Positions 17,407-25,857 of a DNA stretch of 55,456 bases are shown here, one piece after another (position 1 is the stretch's first letter; every line of letters begins with the position of its first letter). The stretch comes from CAZWCX01 sp964632945 (GTDB lineage: Bacteria; Planctomycetota; MHYJ01; WSZJ01; CAZWCX01), in assembly GCA_964632945.1 (NCBI GenBank), contig CAZWCX010000037.1:1-55456 (forward strand), read 5' to 3'. A program made the position numbers and the translations under genes. The notes under the pieces were generated by a model, which made no database searches, was not told where the DNA came from, and was given only the letters and a program-made list of their open reading frames with translations.

Positions 17407-18912
17407 TTACGCGAGGTTGACCCACACGCTCTTCACCTGCGTGTAGAGCTCGAGGACGTGGTGTCCCATCTCGCGGCCGTAGCCGGAGAGCTTGTAGCCG
17501 CCGAAGGGGCTGGCGGCGTCGAACAAGTTGTAGCCGTTGATCCAGACCGTGCCGGCGCGGAGCAGGGACGCGAGCTTGTGGGCCTTCTGGATGTCCTGGG
17601 TCCAGACGCCGGCGGCCAGGCCGTACGGCGTGTCGTTGGCGCGACGCGCGACTTCCTCGAGATTCTCGAACGGCAGCGCGCAGACCACCGGACCGAAGAT
17701 CTCCTCCCGGGAGATGCGCATGGCGTCCTTCACGCCGGTGAACACCGTCGGGGGCACGAAGTACCCCTTCGCAAGCGGCCCATCGGCCGGGGCCTGGCCG
17801 CCGCAGACCGCGCGGGCGCCTTCCGACACTCCCGTCTTGAGGTAGCCGGTGACCCGCTCGAACTGTTCCTGCGAGACCAGCGGACCCATCTCGGTGTCCG
17901 GATCGAGTCCCGGACCGACCTTCATCTTTTGCGCGAGGGTGGTGAGTCGCTCCACGACCCGGTCGTAAATCGACTTTTCGACGAACAGCCGCGATCCGGC
18001 GCAGCAGCATTGCCCGTGGTTGAAGAAGATCGCCATCGCCGCTCCCTCGATCGCCTGGTCGATGTGCGCATCGGGGAAGACGATGTTGGGGGACTTGCCG
18101 CCCAGCTCGAGGGACACTCGCTTCAGGTTCCCGGCCGATGCCTTCACGATCTCATGGCCGACCTGGGTCGAGCCGGTGAAGGCGACCTTGTCGACCTCGG
18201 CATGGGTCGCGATCGCCGCGCCGGCGTCGCCGAACCCCGTGACGAGGTTGACCACTCCGGGGGGAACCCCGGCCTCGAGGATCAGTTCGCCCAGGCGAAG
18301 CGCCGTCAGCGGCGTCTGTTCCGCGGGCTTGAGGACCACCGAGTTCCCGGTGGCGAGCGCGGGGCCGAGCTTCCAGGCCGCCATCAGCAACGGGAAATTC
18401 CACGGGATGATCTGGCCGACCACGCCGACCGGTTCGCGCAGCGTGTAGTTGAGGAACGGGCCGTTGACCGGGATGGTCTCCCCTTCGATCTTGGTCGCCC
18501 ACCCGGCGTAGTAGCGGAAGTGCTCGGCCGAAAAGGGGATGTCCACGGCGCGGGAGATCGTGATCGGCTTGCCGTTGTCGAGCGTTTCGAGTTCGGCGAG
18601 CTCGAGCGCGTTCTCTTCGATGAGCTCACCGATCCGGTGGATGATGCGCTGCCGCTGCGCCGGAGTGGTTTTCCGCCACCACACCCCGGAATCGAACGCC
18701 CGTCGCGCGGCGGCGACGGCGAGGTTGACGTCCTGCGCGTTGCCGCGGGCGATCCGGCACAGGACCTGCTTGGTGGCCGGGTTCGTGGTCTCGAACGTCT
18801 CGCCGCTCGAGGAGGGGATCCACTTCCCGTCGATCAGGAGGCCGTGGGCGCGGCCCAGGAAGTTGCGCGTGGGGGTGCTGAGCCGTTCCAGCGTGTCCGA
18901 CGTCGTGGTCAT
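17407..18912 (-). CDS. NAD(P)-dependent aldehyde dehydrogenase
   Basis: A 501-residue classical aldehyde dehydrogenase (ALDH superfamily, class 1/2-like), oxidising aldehydes to acids in the cytoplasm. The cofactor-binding IIPWNFPLLMAAWKLGPALATGN and FTGSTQVGHEI, the general-base Glu in LELGGKSPNIVF, and the nucleophile Cys in FFNHGQCCCAGSRLFVE are all present. EIFGPVVCALPF and the C-terminal PFGGYKLSGYGREMG complete the fold. The substrate is not deducible; similarity of the whole pattern to ALDH2/betaine-aldehyde types is general. ATG 18912 has a GAGGAG site and a good promoter (18997-19025) on the same strand. Confidence 0.96.
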   Translation of the reverse strand: MTTTSDTLERLSTPTRNFLGRAHGLLIDGKWIPSSSGETFETTNPATKQVLCRIARGNAQDVNLAVAAARRAFDSGVWWRKTTPAQRQRIIHRIGELIEENALELAELETLDNGKPITISRAVDIPFSAEHFRYYAGWATKIEGETIPVNGPFLNYTLREPVGVVGQIIPWNFPLLMAAWKLGPALATGNSVVLKPAEQTPLTALRLGELILEAGVPPGVVNLVTGFGDAGAAIATHAEVDKVAFTGSTQVGHEIVKASAGNLKRVSLELGGKSPNIVFPDAHIDQAIEGAAMAIFFNHGQCCCAGSRLFVEKSIYDRVVERLTTLAQKMKVGPGLDPDTEMGPLVSQEQFERVTGYLKTGVSEGARAVCGGQAPADGPLAKGYFVPPTVFTGVKDAMRISREEIFGPVVCALPFENLEEVARRANDTPYGLAAGVWTQDIQKAHKLASLLRAGTVWINGYNLFDAASPFGGYKLSGYGREMGHHVLELYTQVKSVWVNLA

Positions 18913-18996
18913 GGCGGGGATCTCCTCGAAGGGGGGGCGTGAGGCCGGGGGAAAGCCGCCGGCGGGTCGTCGCAGGACCGAAGAGCCGATCCGACC

Positions 18997-19025
18997 AATC
19001 TACGGATGCTCCGGGGTGGGGTCAA
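18997..19025 (-). promoter_or_regulatory. Promoter of the aldehyde dehydrogenase gene
   Basis: Reading on the minus strand: TTGACC (19025-19020), 17-bp spacer, TAGATT (19002-18997), about 85 bp upstream of the start. The -35 box overlaps the last codons of the upstream DUF1579-like fragment. Confidence 0.65.
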
Positions 19026-19303
19026 CCCAATCCGGGGCCGTTTCCCGTCCTGACGGAGTGGCGGGCTCCCGGAGGGAGGTTGAAGTGGGTGATCGTCAGG
19101 TGATCGGCGTCCACGAGGCGGACTTCCGTGCGCCAGCCCCAAAGGGGGCCGCCGTCGGCGCCGGGGTAGTGTCCGAGAATCGAAACCGCATTGCCCCGGA
19201 GGAGTCCGCTCCCCTCCGAGAGCATGAGGGCCGAGCCGTTGTGGAACGAGTCGACCCACGAGATCATGAATCTCGCCGCGCGCAGATCGTCCCCGGTGCT
19301 CAT
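19022..19303 (-). pseudogene. DUF1579-like fragment
   Basis: A 93-residue frame whose middle part (SGLLRGNAVSILGHYPGADGG, then TEVRLVDADHLTITHFN) resembles the C-terminal half of DUF1579 proteins, a family of about 160-200 residues with unknown function. The N-terminal half is missing, and the last 14 residues diverge. A neighbouring frame reads PPGSPPLRQDGKRP, so a frameshift near base 19065 is possible. A CGGAGACC Shine-Dalgarno-like site precedes ATG 19303, so a short protein could still be made. It is downstream of chrA on the same strand. The assignment is tentative. Confidence 0.4.
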
Positions 19304-19427
19304 GTCGCAGGTCTCCGGGAAAGGGGCGACGCGGGGGTGCGCGCGGGAACCATTCGGAGCGACGGTGTCCCCAGCGTATCGACCGCGCGCGGGCATGGCC
19401 AGGGAAAGGCCTTCGAGGCCGCGGGCG

Positions 19428-20807
19428 TCACGCCCCGGCCAGCCAGGGCCGCAGGACGTAGGCATGTGCGATCCCCAGCGCCGTCGCGATGCCGAGCGTG
19501 GCGACCAGATTCCACCGGTAGCGGAAAAGCGCGATGAACGCGCCCGTGCCAATGAGAATCGAGGCCGGGTCCGCGCTGCCCCACTCGGGCAGGAGCAGGC
19601 GCACGCCGCCGCCGCGCCATTCCCACACCCGGGCGAACGCGACGTGGGCGGCGAACCAGACGGCCAGGTTCAGGATCACGCCGACGACGGCCGCCGTGAT
19701 GGACGACAGCGCGGCACTCAAGAGCCGGTTCCCGCGCAGGCGTTCGATGTACGGCGCGCCCAGGAAAATCCAAAGGAAGCAGGGAACGAACGTCACCCAG
19801 GTGGTGAGCAGGGAGGCCAGAATTCCGGCCGTCAGCGGATCGAACGGGGCGGGATCGCGCCACGCGCCCATGAAGCCGACGAACTGCACCACCTGGATGA
19901 GCGGCCCGGGCGTGGTTTCGGCCATCCCCAGCCCATCGAGCATCTCGCCGGGCTTCAGCCACCCGTACACGTCGACGGCCTGTTGAGCCAGGTAGGCGAG
20001 AACGGAGTAGGCCCCGCCGAACGTCACCACCGCCGCCTTGCTGAAAAAGACGGATTCGGTCGGCAGGACATGGTCCGGGCCGAAATGGGCGAACAGGAGG
20101 GCGATCGGCCCGAACCACAAGGCGAGTCCCAGCGCCGTCACCCGGAGGTTGCGTCCCCACGTCGGCCGCGTGGCTTCAGTCCCGCCGTCATGCAGGATGG
20201 CTTCGGCGCCCGAATCGGACGTGGGGAGACCGCCCGGTCCCCCGAACCGGTCGGGTGCCAGTCGTCCCCCGACGAGCCCGACGAAACCCGCCGCCGCGAT
20301 CAGCGCCGGAAAGGGCATCTCGAACAGGAATATCGCGAGGAAGGCCACAACGGCGATCAGTCGGAGCATGCGGTTTTTCAACGCCTTGCGGCCGATGCGG
20401 AGCACCGCCTCCACCACGATCGCCAGCGTCGCCGCCTTCAGCCCGAAGAACAGCGCGACGACGAATTCCGCCTGCTGGTAGAGCGCGTAGACGATCGACA
20501 GGGCGAGAATCGACAGGAATCCCGGCAGCACGAACAGCGACCCCGCGGCGATCCCGCCCCTCCATCCGTGCATCAGCCAGCCGATGTAGGTGGCGAGTTG
20601 CTGCGCCTCGGGCCCCGGCAGGAGCATGCAATAGTTGAGGGCGTGGAGGAACCGGCCTTCGCTGATCCATCGCTTCTCTTCGACCAGGATCCGGTGCATG
20701 AGCGCGATCTGGCCCGCGGGGCCGCCGAAGCTGAGGAGTCCGATCTTCACCCAGGTCCGGAACGCCTCGCGGAACGAGACCTTCGTGGGGGTCGGCGGCG
20801 ACGACAT
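19428..20807 (-). CDS. chrA: Chromate efflux transporter, two-domain ChrA
   Basis: A long-chain CHR-family protein (459 residues) with two homologous halves of about five to six membrane helices. The N-terminal half starts with the family hallmark FREAFRTWVKIGLLSFGGPAGQIALMHR and has ALNYCMLLPGPEAQQLATYIGWL. The second half repeats the plan with FFSKAAVVTFGGAYSVLAYLAQQAV and GMAETTPGPLIQVVQFVGFMGA. ChrA proteins export chromate using membrane potential; some homologues have other anions as substrates. ATG 20807 is preferred over an in-frame TTG nine bases upstream. No ChrB-type regulator is adjacent. A 13-bp direct repeat (TCGCAGGTCTCCG) brackets the gene at 19305-19317 and 20820-20832. Confidence 0.93.
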   Translation of the reverse strand: MSSPPTPTKVSFREAFRTWVKIGLLSFGGPAGQIALMHRILVEEKRWISEGRFLHALNYCMLLPGPEAQQLATYIGWLMHGWRGGIAAGSLFVLPGFLSILALSIVYALYQQAEFVVALFFGLKAATLAIVVEAVLRIGRKALKNRMLRLIAVVAFLAIFLFEMPFPALIAAAGFVGLVGGRLAPDRFGGPGGLPTSDSGAEAILHDGGTEATRPTWGRNLRVTALGLALWFGPIALLFAHFGPDHVLPTESVFFSKAAVVTFGGAYSVLAYLAQQAVDVYGWLKPGEMLDGLGMAETTPGPLIQVVQFVGFMGAWRDPAPFDPLTAGILASLLTTWVTFVPCFLWIFLGAPYIERLRGNRLLSAALSSITAAVVGVILNLAVWFAAHVAFARVWEWRGGGVRLLLPEWGSADPASILIGTGAFIALFRYRWNLVATLGIATALGIAHAYVLRPWLAGA

Positions 20808-20867
20808 GGCGGGCAACTCTCGCAGGTCTCCGTCCGGCGGCGACTCGGGGAGCCGCGGTCCGACGGT

Positions 20868-22052
20868 TCAGCTCGTCAGGGCCTTGAGGACGTGGGAGTG
20901 GATCCAGTGCAGTTCGTCGTGCGGCAGCCCCGCCCCGAACTCGACGTTCGTCCGGTCGCTCCGGGCCTGGATGCCCCGGAGCCGCATGGCCGGGGTGGCG
21001 AGCTGCCGAAGGGCCGGCGGGAGGCCGGCCATCCCCGTGTGGGCCACTCCCGGGAGGACGAGTTCCTCGAGTTCATGGACCGGGATCTCGACGGTGCGGG
21101 TGGAGAACCGCCGTCGCAGCGTCACCCTCAGCGATCGGGTAGAGGCCTGTATCTGCTCGGAGATCACGCCGCCGAGCACCCTGCCCATGACCAGGCAAAA
21201 GGGCAGCAGCATGAACAGACCGCCGATGAAGGAGAGGAACAACAGCTTGACCTCGAATGGCATCTTCTCGTCGTTCAGGAGCGGCAGGAAAAACGTGAAA
21301 AACACGATTCCGGGGAAGATCAGGGCGACCGCGGTCACCCCCCCGAGGATCGCCGCCCCCGGGCGTGGGGATGCGATTTCGAACTGTACCTGGTGGGGGG
21401 TGATATCGCATCGCGTCTTCGTCTCGCCCGGGGGCGGCGGGATCATGACCACCCGGTTCGTGCGGCGGATGCGGTCGCGGAGCGATTCGTCCAGTTCCGC
21501 CGCCTCGCGTACGGAAGGTCTTCCGGTGGACATGTCCGCGAGACGCAGGCGCAGGAACTTCGCGACCTGTTCCCCCGCCGCGCGGGCGGCTTCGTACTCC
21601 CTGGGCTCCCCGAGATCGATCCGGGGCTTGGCGCCTTCCAGACGCACGGGGTAGACCGTGTAGGTGCGGCTCCCGCCCTTGCTCGAGCTCGACCGGCGCG
21701 TCTCGCACTGGATCGTCACCTGATCGTACCCGTCCAAAGCGAGTTCCTGGGAGTGGAACGGGACCAACACGCCCCACCAGGTCGTGATCCGCCGATGCCG
21801 TCGGTCGATCCTCGTGCCGGATCGGCCGAACATGATGGCGCTCCCCACGGCCGCGAAGACGAGTCCGAACGGAATCGCCACGAGCCCGAACATCGGATCC
21901 CACGACTTCGAATTCGGCGTCGGCAGGAACCCGAGCCCCGCCGCCAGGACACCCAGGCCGCCCAGCAGGAACGGGAGTCCGAAGAGCATCAGGCAACCGC
22001 CCCCCGTCGTTCGTGTCCAGACATCGCCGTCGATTCGGCCCGTGACCGCCAT
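20868..22052 (-). CDS. Membrane protein of unknown function with PH-like cores
   Basis: A 394-residue protein not assigned to a named family. It shows a duplicated plan. Two hydrophobic segments (CLMLFGLPFLLGGLGVLAAGL and FGLVAIPFGLVFAAVGSAIMFG) are followed by a beta-rich stretch typical of bacterial PH-like or DUF3592-like proteins (RIDRRHRRITTWWGVLVPFHSQELALDGYDQVTI). Then come a charged helix, two more hydrophobic segments (AILGGVTAVALIFPGIVFFTFF and FLSFIGGLFMLLPFCLVMG) and a second beta-rich part (LRVTLRRRFSTRTVEIPVHELEELVL). ATG 22052 has a strong GGAGGAG site. The stop lies 60 bp from the chrA start, so co-transcription with chrA is possible. Confidence 0.8.
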   Translation of the reverse strand: MAVTGRIDGDVWTRTTGGGCLMLFGLPFLLGGLGVLAAGLGFLPTPNSKSWDPMFGLVAIPFGLVFAAVGSAIMFGRSGTRIDRRHRRITTWWGVLVPFHSQELALDGYDQVTIQCETRRSSSSKGGSRTYTVYPVRLEGAKPRIDLGEPREYEAARAAGEQVAKFLRLRLADMSTGRPSVREAAELDESLRDRIRRTNRVVMIPPPPGETKTRCDITPHQVQFEIASPRPGAAILGGVTAVALIFPGIVFFTFFLPLLNDEKMPFEVKLLFLSFIGGLFMLLPFCLVMGRVLGGVISEQIQASTRSLRVTLRRRFSTRTVEIPVHELEELVLPGVAHTGMAGLPPALRQLATPAMRLRGIQARSDRTNVEFGAGLPHDELHWIHSHVLKALTS

Positions 22053-22373
22053 CGTCGTCTCCTCCGCGCCTGCGATTCGCGAATCCGGGGATCAGTGTGA
22101 CACGCCTCTCCCTCGGGGTCCAGCAGTCCCGTCGGGGGGACGGCGCGAACGAGAATACGCGAGGCCGGGCGCCATCCCCGCGGTCCTCGGGGTCCCGAGG
22201 GAGGGCCGGTGCCGGCGTCGACCGCCGCCTGCGGGCGCATGGAGGCGAAAATGCGGTGGACCGGTCGCCTGCTCGAGGTACAACAGGGTTCTGACGGAGG
22301 GCGACCCGGAGCGGGGGGCATCCCCGGATCCGGGATCGCGCATTGGGTCGCGTGAGAGCGGGAGGATCTCGGA
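22053..22373. other. Divergent intergenic region (321 bp)
   Basis: This region separates the minus-strand membrane protein gene from the plus-strand MOSC gene and should hold both promoters. No convincing -35/-10 pair was found. A perfect 12-bp palindrome, GATTCGCGAATC (22074-22085), lies 22 bp upstream of the membrane protein start and could be an operator. Confidence 0.4.
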
Positions 22374-22910
22374 ATGATTCATCGTACCCGGCCGGACGGT
22401 GTCGGCCTGCAACTCGTCGTCACGGGTCGCGTGTTGCAGGTCAGCCTCAAGCCGGAAATCGCCGGCGAGCGCGGGTTGCCCAAACGTGCGGTTCCGTCCG
22501 CGCCGGTCACGCCGGCCGGTCTGGTGGGGGACTTCAACCTCTGGCGGTCCCGAAACAAGCCCGGCGATCGGGACCAGGCGGTCCTGGTGATCGCGCGGGA
22601 AACGCTGCGGCGACTCCAGTCCGAGGGGTGGCCGGTCCAGCCGGGCGACCTGGGGGAGAACCTCACCGTTGAGGGCATCCCGGAGGCTTGGTACGCGGCC
22701 GGCCGTCGATTTCGCGTGGGCCGCGAGGTGGAGATCGAATTGACGGAGGCGGCCGAGCCCTGCAAGAACTTGAGCCTGCTTCCGTACGTGGGCGAGGCCC
22801 GCGTGGCCGAGTTCGTCAAAGCGACCCTCGGTCGACGCGGATGGTATGCGCGGGTCCACGTGGCGGGCACGGTTTGCCCGGACGACGAGGTCGTGGGGCT
22901 TCCGCGCTGA
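22374..22910 (+). CDS. MOSC domain protein
   Basis: A 178-residue single-domain MOSC protein, named for the molybdenum cofactor sulfurase C-terminal domain. Stand-alone bacterial MOSC proteins are thought to bind or carry sulfur/molybdenum cofactor; YiiM and YuaD types have roles in base-analogue reduction. Visible family features are the GDLGENLTVEGIP segment, the Cys-containing EPCKNLSLLPYVG with the conserved Cys, and the opening strand LVVTGRVLQVSLKPE. A GGGAGG site precedes ATG 22374. No molybdenum enzyme gene lies nearby, so the partner is unknown. Confidence 0.87.
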   Translation: MIHRTRPDGVGLQLVVTGRVLQVSLKPEIAGERGLPKRAVPSAPVTPAGLVGDFNLWRSRNKPGDRDQAVLVIARETLRRLQSEGWPVQPGDLGENLTVEGIPEAWYAAGRRFRVGREVEIELTEAAEPCKNLSLLPYVGEARVAEFVKATLGRRGWYARVHVAGTVCPDDEVVGLPR

Positions 22911-24049
22911 TGCCCCCGGGCCGCCGCGCAATGGCCCGCTCCCGTACCGCCACGCCGCGCGCGTCGCGCGGCCGCCGCTCCACACCGCGCGCCACCATCC
23001 CCGCGCCGATGCGAACGGTCTTCGGCACCGCCTCACGCTCAAGAAGTGTGTCGAACGAAACATAGACCGTCCCCATTCCGCCTCGACCCGATTCCTCGAT
23101 CCGGCGATCGCGCCCGAGTCGCCTCTTGGCCGCCGGCGCGGGCCGGGGGACGGCAATCATCGCGGCCTTGCACCGGGGCCGCGCCCCCTGGGGATACGCG
23201 CGCGAGAGTTCCGCATCTCGCCTCGCGGCGAGCCGTCCGCGGTCGCGCGACCACGGCCCAAGCGCCAGGCAACGCGCGTCCTGCGCGCGCCGGGCGAGTT
23301 CCGCGTCGAGTTGCGGGTTCGCCATGAGCGCGTGTGCGACCGTCCGTTCGCCGAGGGGCCGAGCGAAGGCGCCCGATTCTTGTCACGTCGAGCCGCCGAG
23401 GAGGGCGGGAGCAGGCCCGGCGCACGCCGGTCGTCCGCACCATCCCGGGGCGCCGAGACTTGCCAGTCTGTGCACCGAGTGTCCCCCGATAGGGACAAGA
23501 CCGGGTCCCGGCGCGTGTGGAATCCCAGCCCCAAGCAGCATCCCATCTCATGGAGGCGACTCGCGTTGTGATTTGGGGCGGGGGTGCCGCCGGTTGCGGC
23601 ACCGGGCGTGCGTATCCGAAGGGCGCATGGGTGGCCCCAGGCAGGAGACGATCATGGGGACCAATCGGATCCCGGGCTGGCTTTGCGCCCGACGTGCGGA
23701 GCCGCGGGAATGGTCTCGGGAATTCCCCCCGCGTTGCCGGACGCGCGCGTACCTCTGCCACCCGCGACGCCGGTCCCGAATTGCGGCAAGTGCTGCGGTA
23801 CCCGAAGTGCGGCCGGACGTGCCCGAAAAGCGTGCGGGGGGGACCGGGGCAGAGTCCGTCCGGCTGGCGGTCCATTTCGAGCCGCGGCGGGCGCGGTGGT
23901 TTCCATCCCGATCGGAACGGACACGGGACCTCGCGTGGACGCCGGCCGGCTGACCACCCGGTTCGCGTGGCCGCGTGCGCGCCGCTCGCGGCGACGGCGG
24001 GGTCGCTCCCGGATGCGCAATCGGTGAAGTGCTGAGGAGGTGTACTCGC
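22911..24049. other. 1.1-kb region without an intact gene
   Basis: Apart from the minus-strand kinase remnant (22996-23325), the open frames here are arginine-rich, overlapping and unrecognisable. None has a family motif or credible start. The region looks like decaying or non-coding sequence. Confidence 0.5.
22996..23325 (-). pseudogene. Remnant of a Ser/Thr kinase N-terminus
   Basis: On the minus strand, 23103-22996 translates to a PknB-type N-lobe: RRIEESGRGGMGTVYVSFDT, then LLEREAVPKTVRIGAGM. It has the glycine loop GRGGMG and a lysine in the beta-3 position (VPK for VxVK); the two scrambled residues (EAVPK for E-VAxK) suggest small indels. The frame begins at ATG 23325 with MANPQLDAELARRAQ, then becomes arginine-rich. 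After the N-lobe all similarity stops: no HRD, DFG or APE motif follows. It is therefore a truncated, decayed kinase gene running toward and slightly past the end of the MOSC gene. Confidence 0.65.
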
Positions 24050-25063
24050 ATGCTGACGACTCGCGTTTTCTGGACCGCGGCCCTGGCGGCCACGGTCATC
24101 CCGGGGGTGATGGGCTGTTCCACGTACTACGACTCGAGCCCCCGCCATTACACGGACGTCACGGTTTATCCGTCGGGCGGTCCGCCGCCGCACGCGCCTG
24201 CGCACGGCCACCGGCGCAAGGTGGTGTACGTCTATTACCCCGACTGCGAGGTCTACTATCACGTGGAGCGACGCTCCTACATCTGGTTTGAGGCCGGAGA
24301 TTGGCACACTCATGACCGCCCGCCGGCGCACCGTCACGTGCACACCGGGACTTCGGTACCGATTCATCTGGAGAGCGACCATCCGCAGGCCCACCACACC
24401 GAAGTTCGGGGTCGCCATCCGCGCGGCGGTAGCCGGGGCGGGATGGGAAGCGGCGGGACCTATGGAGCCGGTGTACGCGCCGCGGGTCATTCACACGGGG
24501 TGGCGGAGGCGACTCCGACCGAATCCGCGGTGAGGACCGTCGGGTCGCCCTCGTTTGCGGGGCGGACTTCCAGTCCGGCGACCCGGTCGGATGGCGATCC
24601 GGAACCCGCGGGACCGGCCCGTAATCGCGGCCACGGGCGGCCCCACGGTCATGAAGCGGCGCCGGGGTCACCGACGGAGTGGATGGAATCGGCGCGGGGA
24701 CGCGCGCAGGCGGACGACCGTCGCCCGGACGAAGCGCCGCACGATCGCGGCCACGCGCGGGCCCACGGCCATGAAGCGGCGCCGGGGTTACCGGAAGAGT
24801 CGATGAATCCGGCGCGGGGACGCGCGCAGGCGGACGACCGTCGCCCGGACGAAGCGCCGCACGGTCGCGGCCACGCGCGGGCCCACGGCCATGAAGCGGC
24901 GCCGGGGTTACCGGAAGAGTCGATGAATCCGGCGCGGGGACGCGCGCAGGCGGAAGAAGTGTCGGCGACGGAGAAACCTGCTGCCGTGCATCCGGACGCA
25001 GTGCGGGAAGCCGAGATCGAAAAGTCCGGCAAGAAGCGCAACTCCGGTCCGCGGGAACCCTGA
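24050..25063 (+). CDS. His-rich lipoprotein with 40-residue tandem repeats
   Basis: A 337-residue predicted lipoprotein (lipobox VMGC, then STYYDSS). The N-terminal third is aromatic (KVVYVYYPDCEVYYHVERRSY, then IWFEAGDWH), a pattern common in uncharacterised exported proteins. The C-terminal half is low-complexity and charged, and contains a tandem repeat of 40 residues (units contain RGHARAHGHEAAPGLPEESM, then NPARGRAQADDRRPDEAPHG). Copies 2 and 3 are almost identical and copy 1 is diverged. The many His, Asp and Glu residues could bind metal, but that is inference. GAGGAGG precedes ATG 24050. It has no operon partner. Confidence 0.75.
   Translation: MLTTRVFWTAALAATVIPGVMGCSTYYDSSPRHYTDVTVYPSGGPPPHAPAHGHRRKVVYVYYPDCEVYYHVERRSYIWFEAGDWHTHDRPPAHRHVHTGTSVPIHLESDHPQAHHTEVRGRHPRGGSRGGMGSGGTYGAGVRAAGHSHGVAEATPTESAVRTVGSPSFAGRTSSPATRSDGDPEPAGPARNRGHGRPHGHEAAPGSPTEWMESARGRAQADDRRPDEAPHDRGHARAHGHEAAPGLPEESMNPARGRAQADDRRPDEAPHGRGHARAHGHEAAPGLPEESMNPARGRAQAEEVSATEKPAAVHPDAVREAEIEKSGKKRNSGPREP
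24625..24954 (+). repeat. 120-bp tandem repeat, 2.75 copies
   Basis: The period is exactly 120 bp: copies begin at 24625, 24745 and 24865, and the match ends at 24954. The last two copies are near-identical and the first has several substitutions. The period is a multiple of three, so it encodes a 40-residue protein repeat in the lipoprotein gene. Confidence 0.92.
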
Positions 25064-25432
25064 GCCGATCGCCGGCGGACATCTGGGCGGGGCGTGGGGC
25101 GAGTGTGGGCACCTCCCCCCGCTCGCCCGTATCGAAGCAAGACGTGCGCTCCGCCGGCGAGTCCCCCGATCGGGGCGGAACACGCTTCCGCACTCGAGCC
25201 GACGCGAATGTCGAACGTCAACCCCGAGCGAGTTCGAGGCCAATCGGCGGCAATTGCCTGACGACAGCATCTCACCGCCGGAATGGGCGCGGGTGGCGTC
25301 GATTCCACGTGGAGTTCCCATCGCCTGCTGCGGCAGGCAGCGAATCGCCGCGGAGCGCCGACGGATGGGCCAGAAAGACCGCGGCCCGCCAGGTCTCCCC
25401 GGCGGGCCGTGCTCCGCGGTGCCCCGCGGGAA
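25064..25432. other. Intergenic region downstream of ssrA (369 bp)
   Basis: This lies between the repeat lipoprotein and the 3' end of tmRNA. Apart from the tmRNA terminator hairpin nothing recognisable was found. Confidence 0.5.
25380..25411 (-). terminator. Terminator of ssrA
   Basis: CGGCCCGCC (25382-25390) and GGCGGGCCG (25401-25409) form a perfect 9-bp stem that extends to 11 with a G-U pair. On the minus strand it is followed by GGTCTTTCTGG. It lies 22-53 nt after the tmRNA 3' end. Confidence 0.65.
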
Positions 25433-25799
25433 TGGAGGCGGCGGGAATTGAACCCGCGTCCCGAGACATTTCAGCAGGTGCGTCTACACTCTTAGTCGGC
25501 CCTTTGTCGTCGTCCCGCAGGGCTCCGGTCGACGGGATCCCTGAAGGACCAGCCCAAGGTGGATCTCGCTTCCCGGCCCCTCAGACAGCAGCCGTTCAGC
25601 CAGCCCGTCGCAGTCGACCCACCGACCCACCCTTGCGAGTTGACGGGCGCGGATCGGCAAGTCGTCACGGCGTTTTACGCCGCGAGAGCGTAGTTGTTGT
25701 TCGCAGTTGCGATTGGTGCCCGGTTTTTTACGAGGCCACCGAGCGTCCTCGGAGTGCAACAGCCCGCCTCTACTGCCCGGTCGATACCGGATCGCCCCC
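25433..25799 (-). ncRNA. ssrA: Transfer-messenger RNA (tmRNA)
   Basis: tmRNA rescues stalled ribosomes and adds a degradation tag. The 5' acceptor strand GGGGGCG (25799-25793) pairs with the 3' strand CGCCTCC (25440-25434) with one G-U, followed by discriminator A (25433). The T arm is GCGGG-TTCAATT-CCCGC. The 5' segment GATCCGGTATCGACCGGGC matches the usual tRNA-like start. The tag frame (25710-25675) reads GCA ACT GCG AAC AAC AAC TAC GCT CTC GCG GCG TAA, giving ATANNNYALAA with the resume GCA after CAATC. CCA is not encoded. Length is about 367 nt, one-piece form. A strong promoter and a terminator flank it. Confidence 0.96.
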
Positions 25800-25828
25800 G
25801 GAAGAGAGGTTTCTGCTTTCCACCCTTC

Positions 25829-25857
25829 AAGATATCGCGCTCGTCTCGACCTGTCAA
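25829..25857 (-). promoter_or_regulatory. Promoter of ssrA
   Basis: On the minus strand: perfect TTGACA (25857-25852), 17-bp spacer, TATCTT (25834-25829). Transcription would start near 25822, leaving a leader of about 23 nt for RNase P to remove. Confidence 0.8.

Noticed and set aside
23039..24490. 483-codon minus-strand frame across the 23-24 kb spacer
   Set aside because: It is Arg-rich, passes through the kinase remnant in a different frame and overlaps the lipoprotein start. No motif or start signal supports it.
24625..24954. Repeat cluster considered as a CRISPR array
   Set aside because: The units are directly adjacent 120-bp copies without spacers, keep the reading frame of a lipoprotein, and no cas gene is present.
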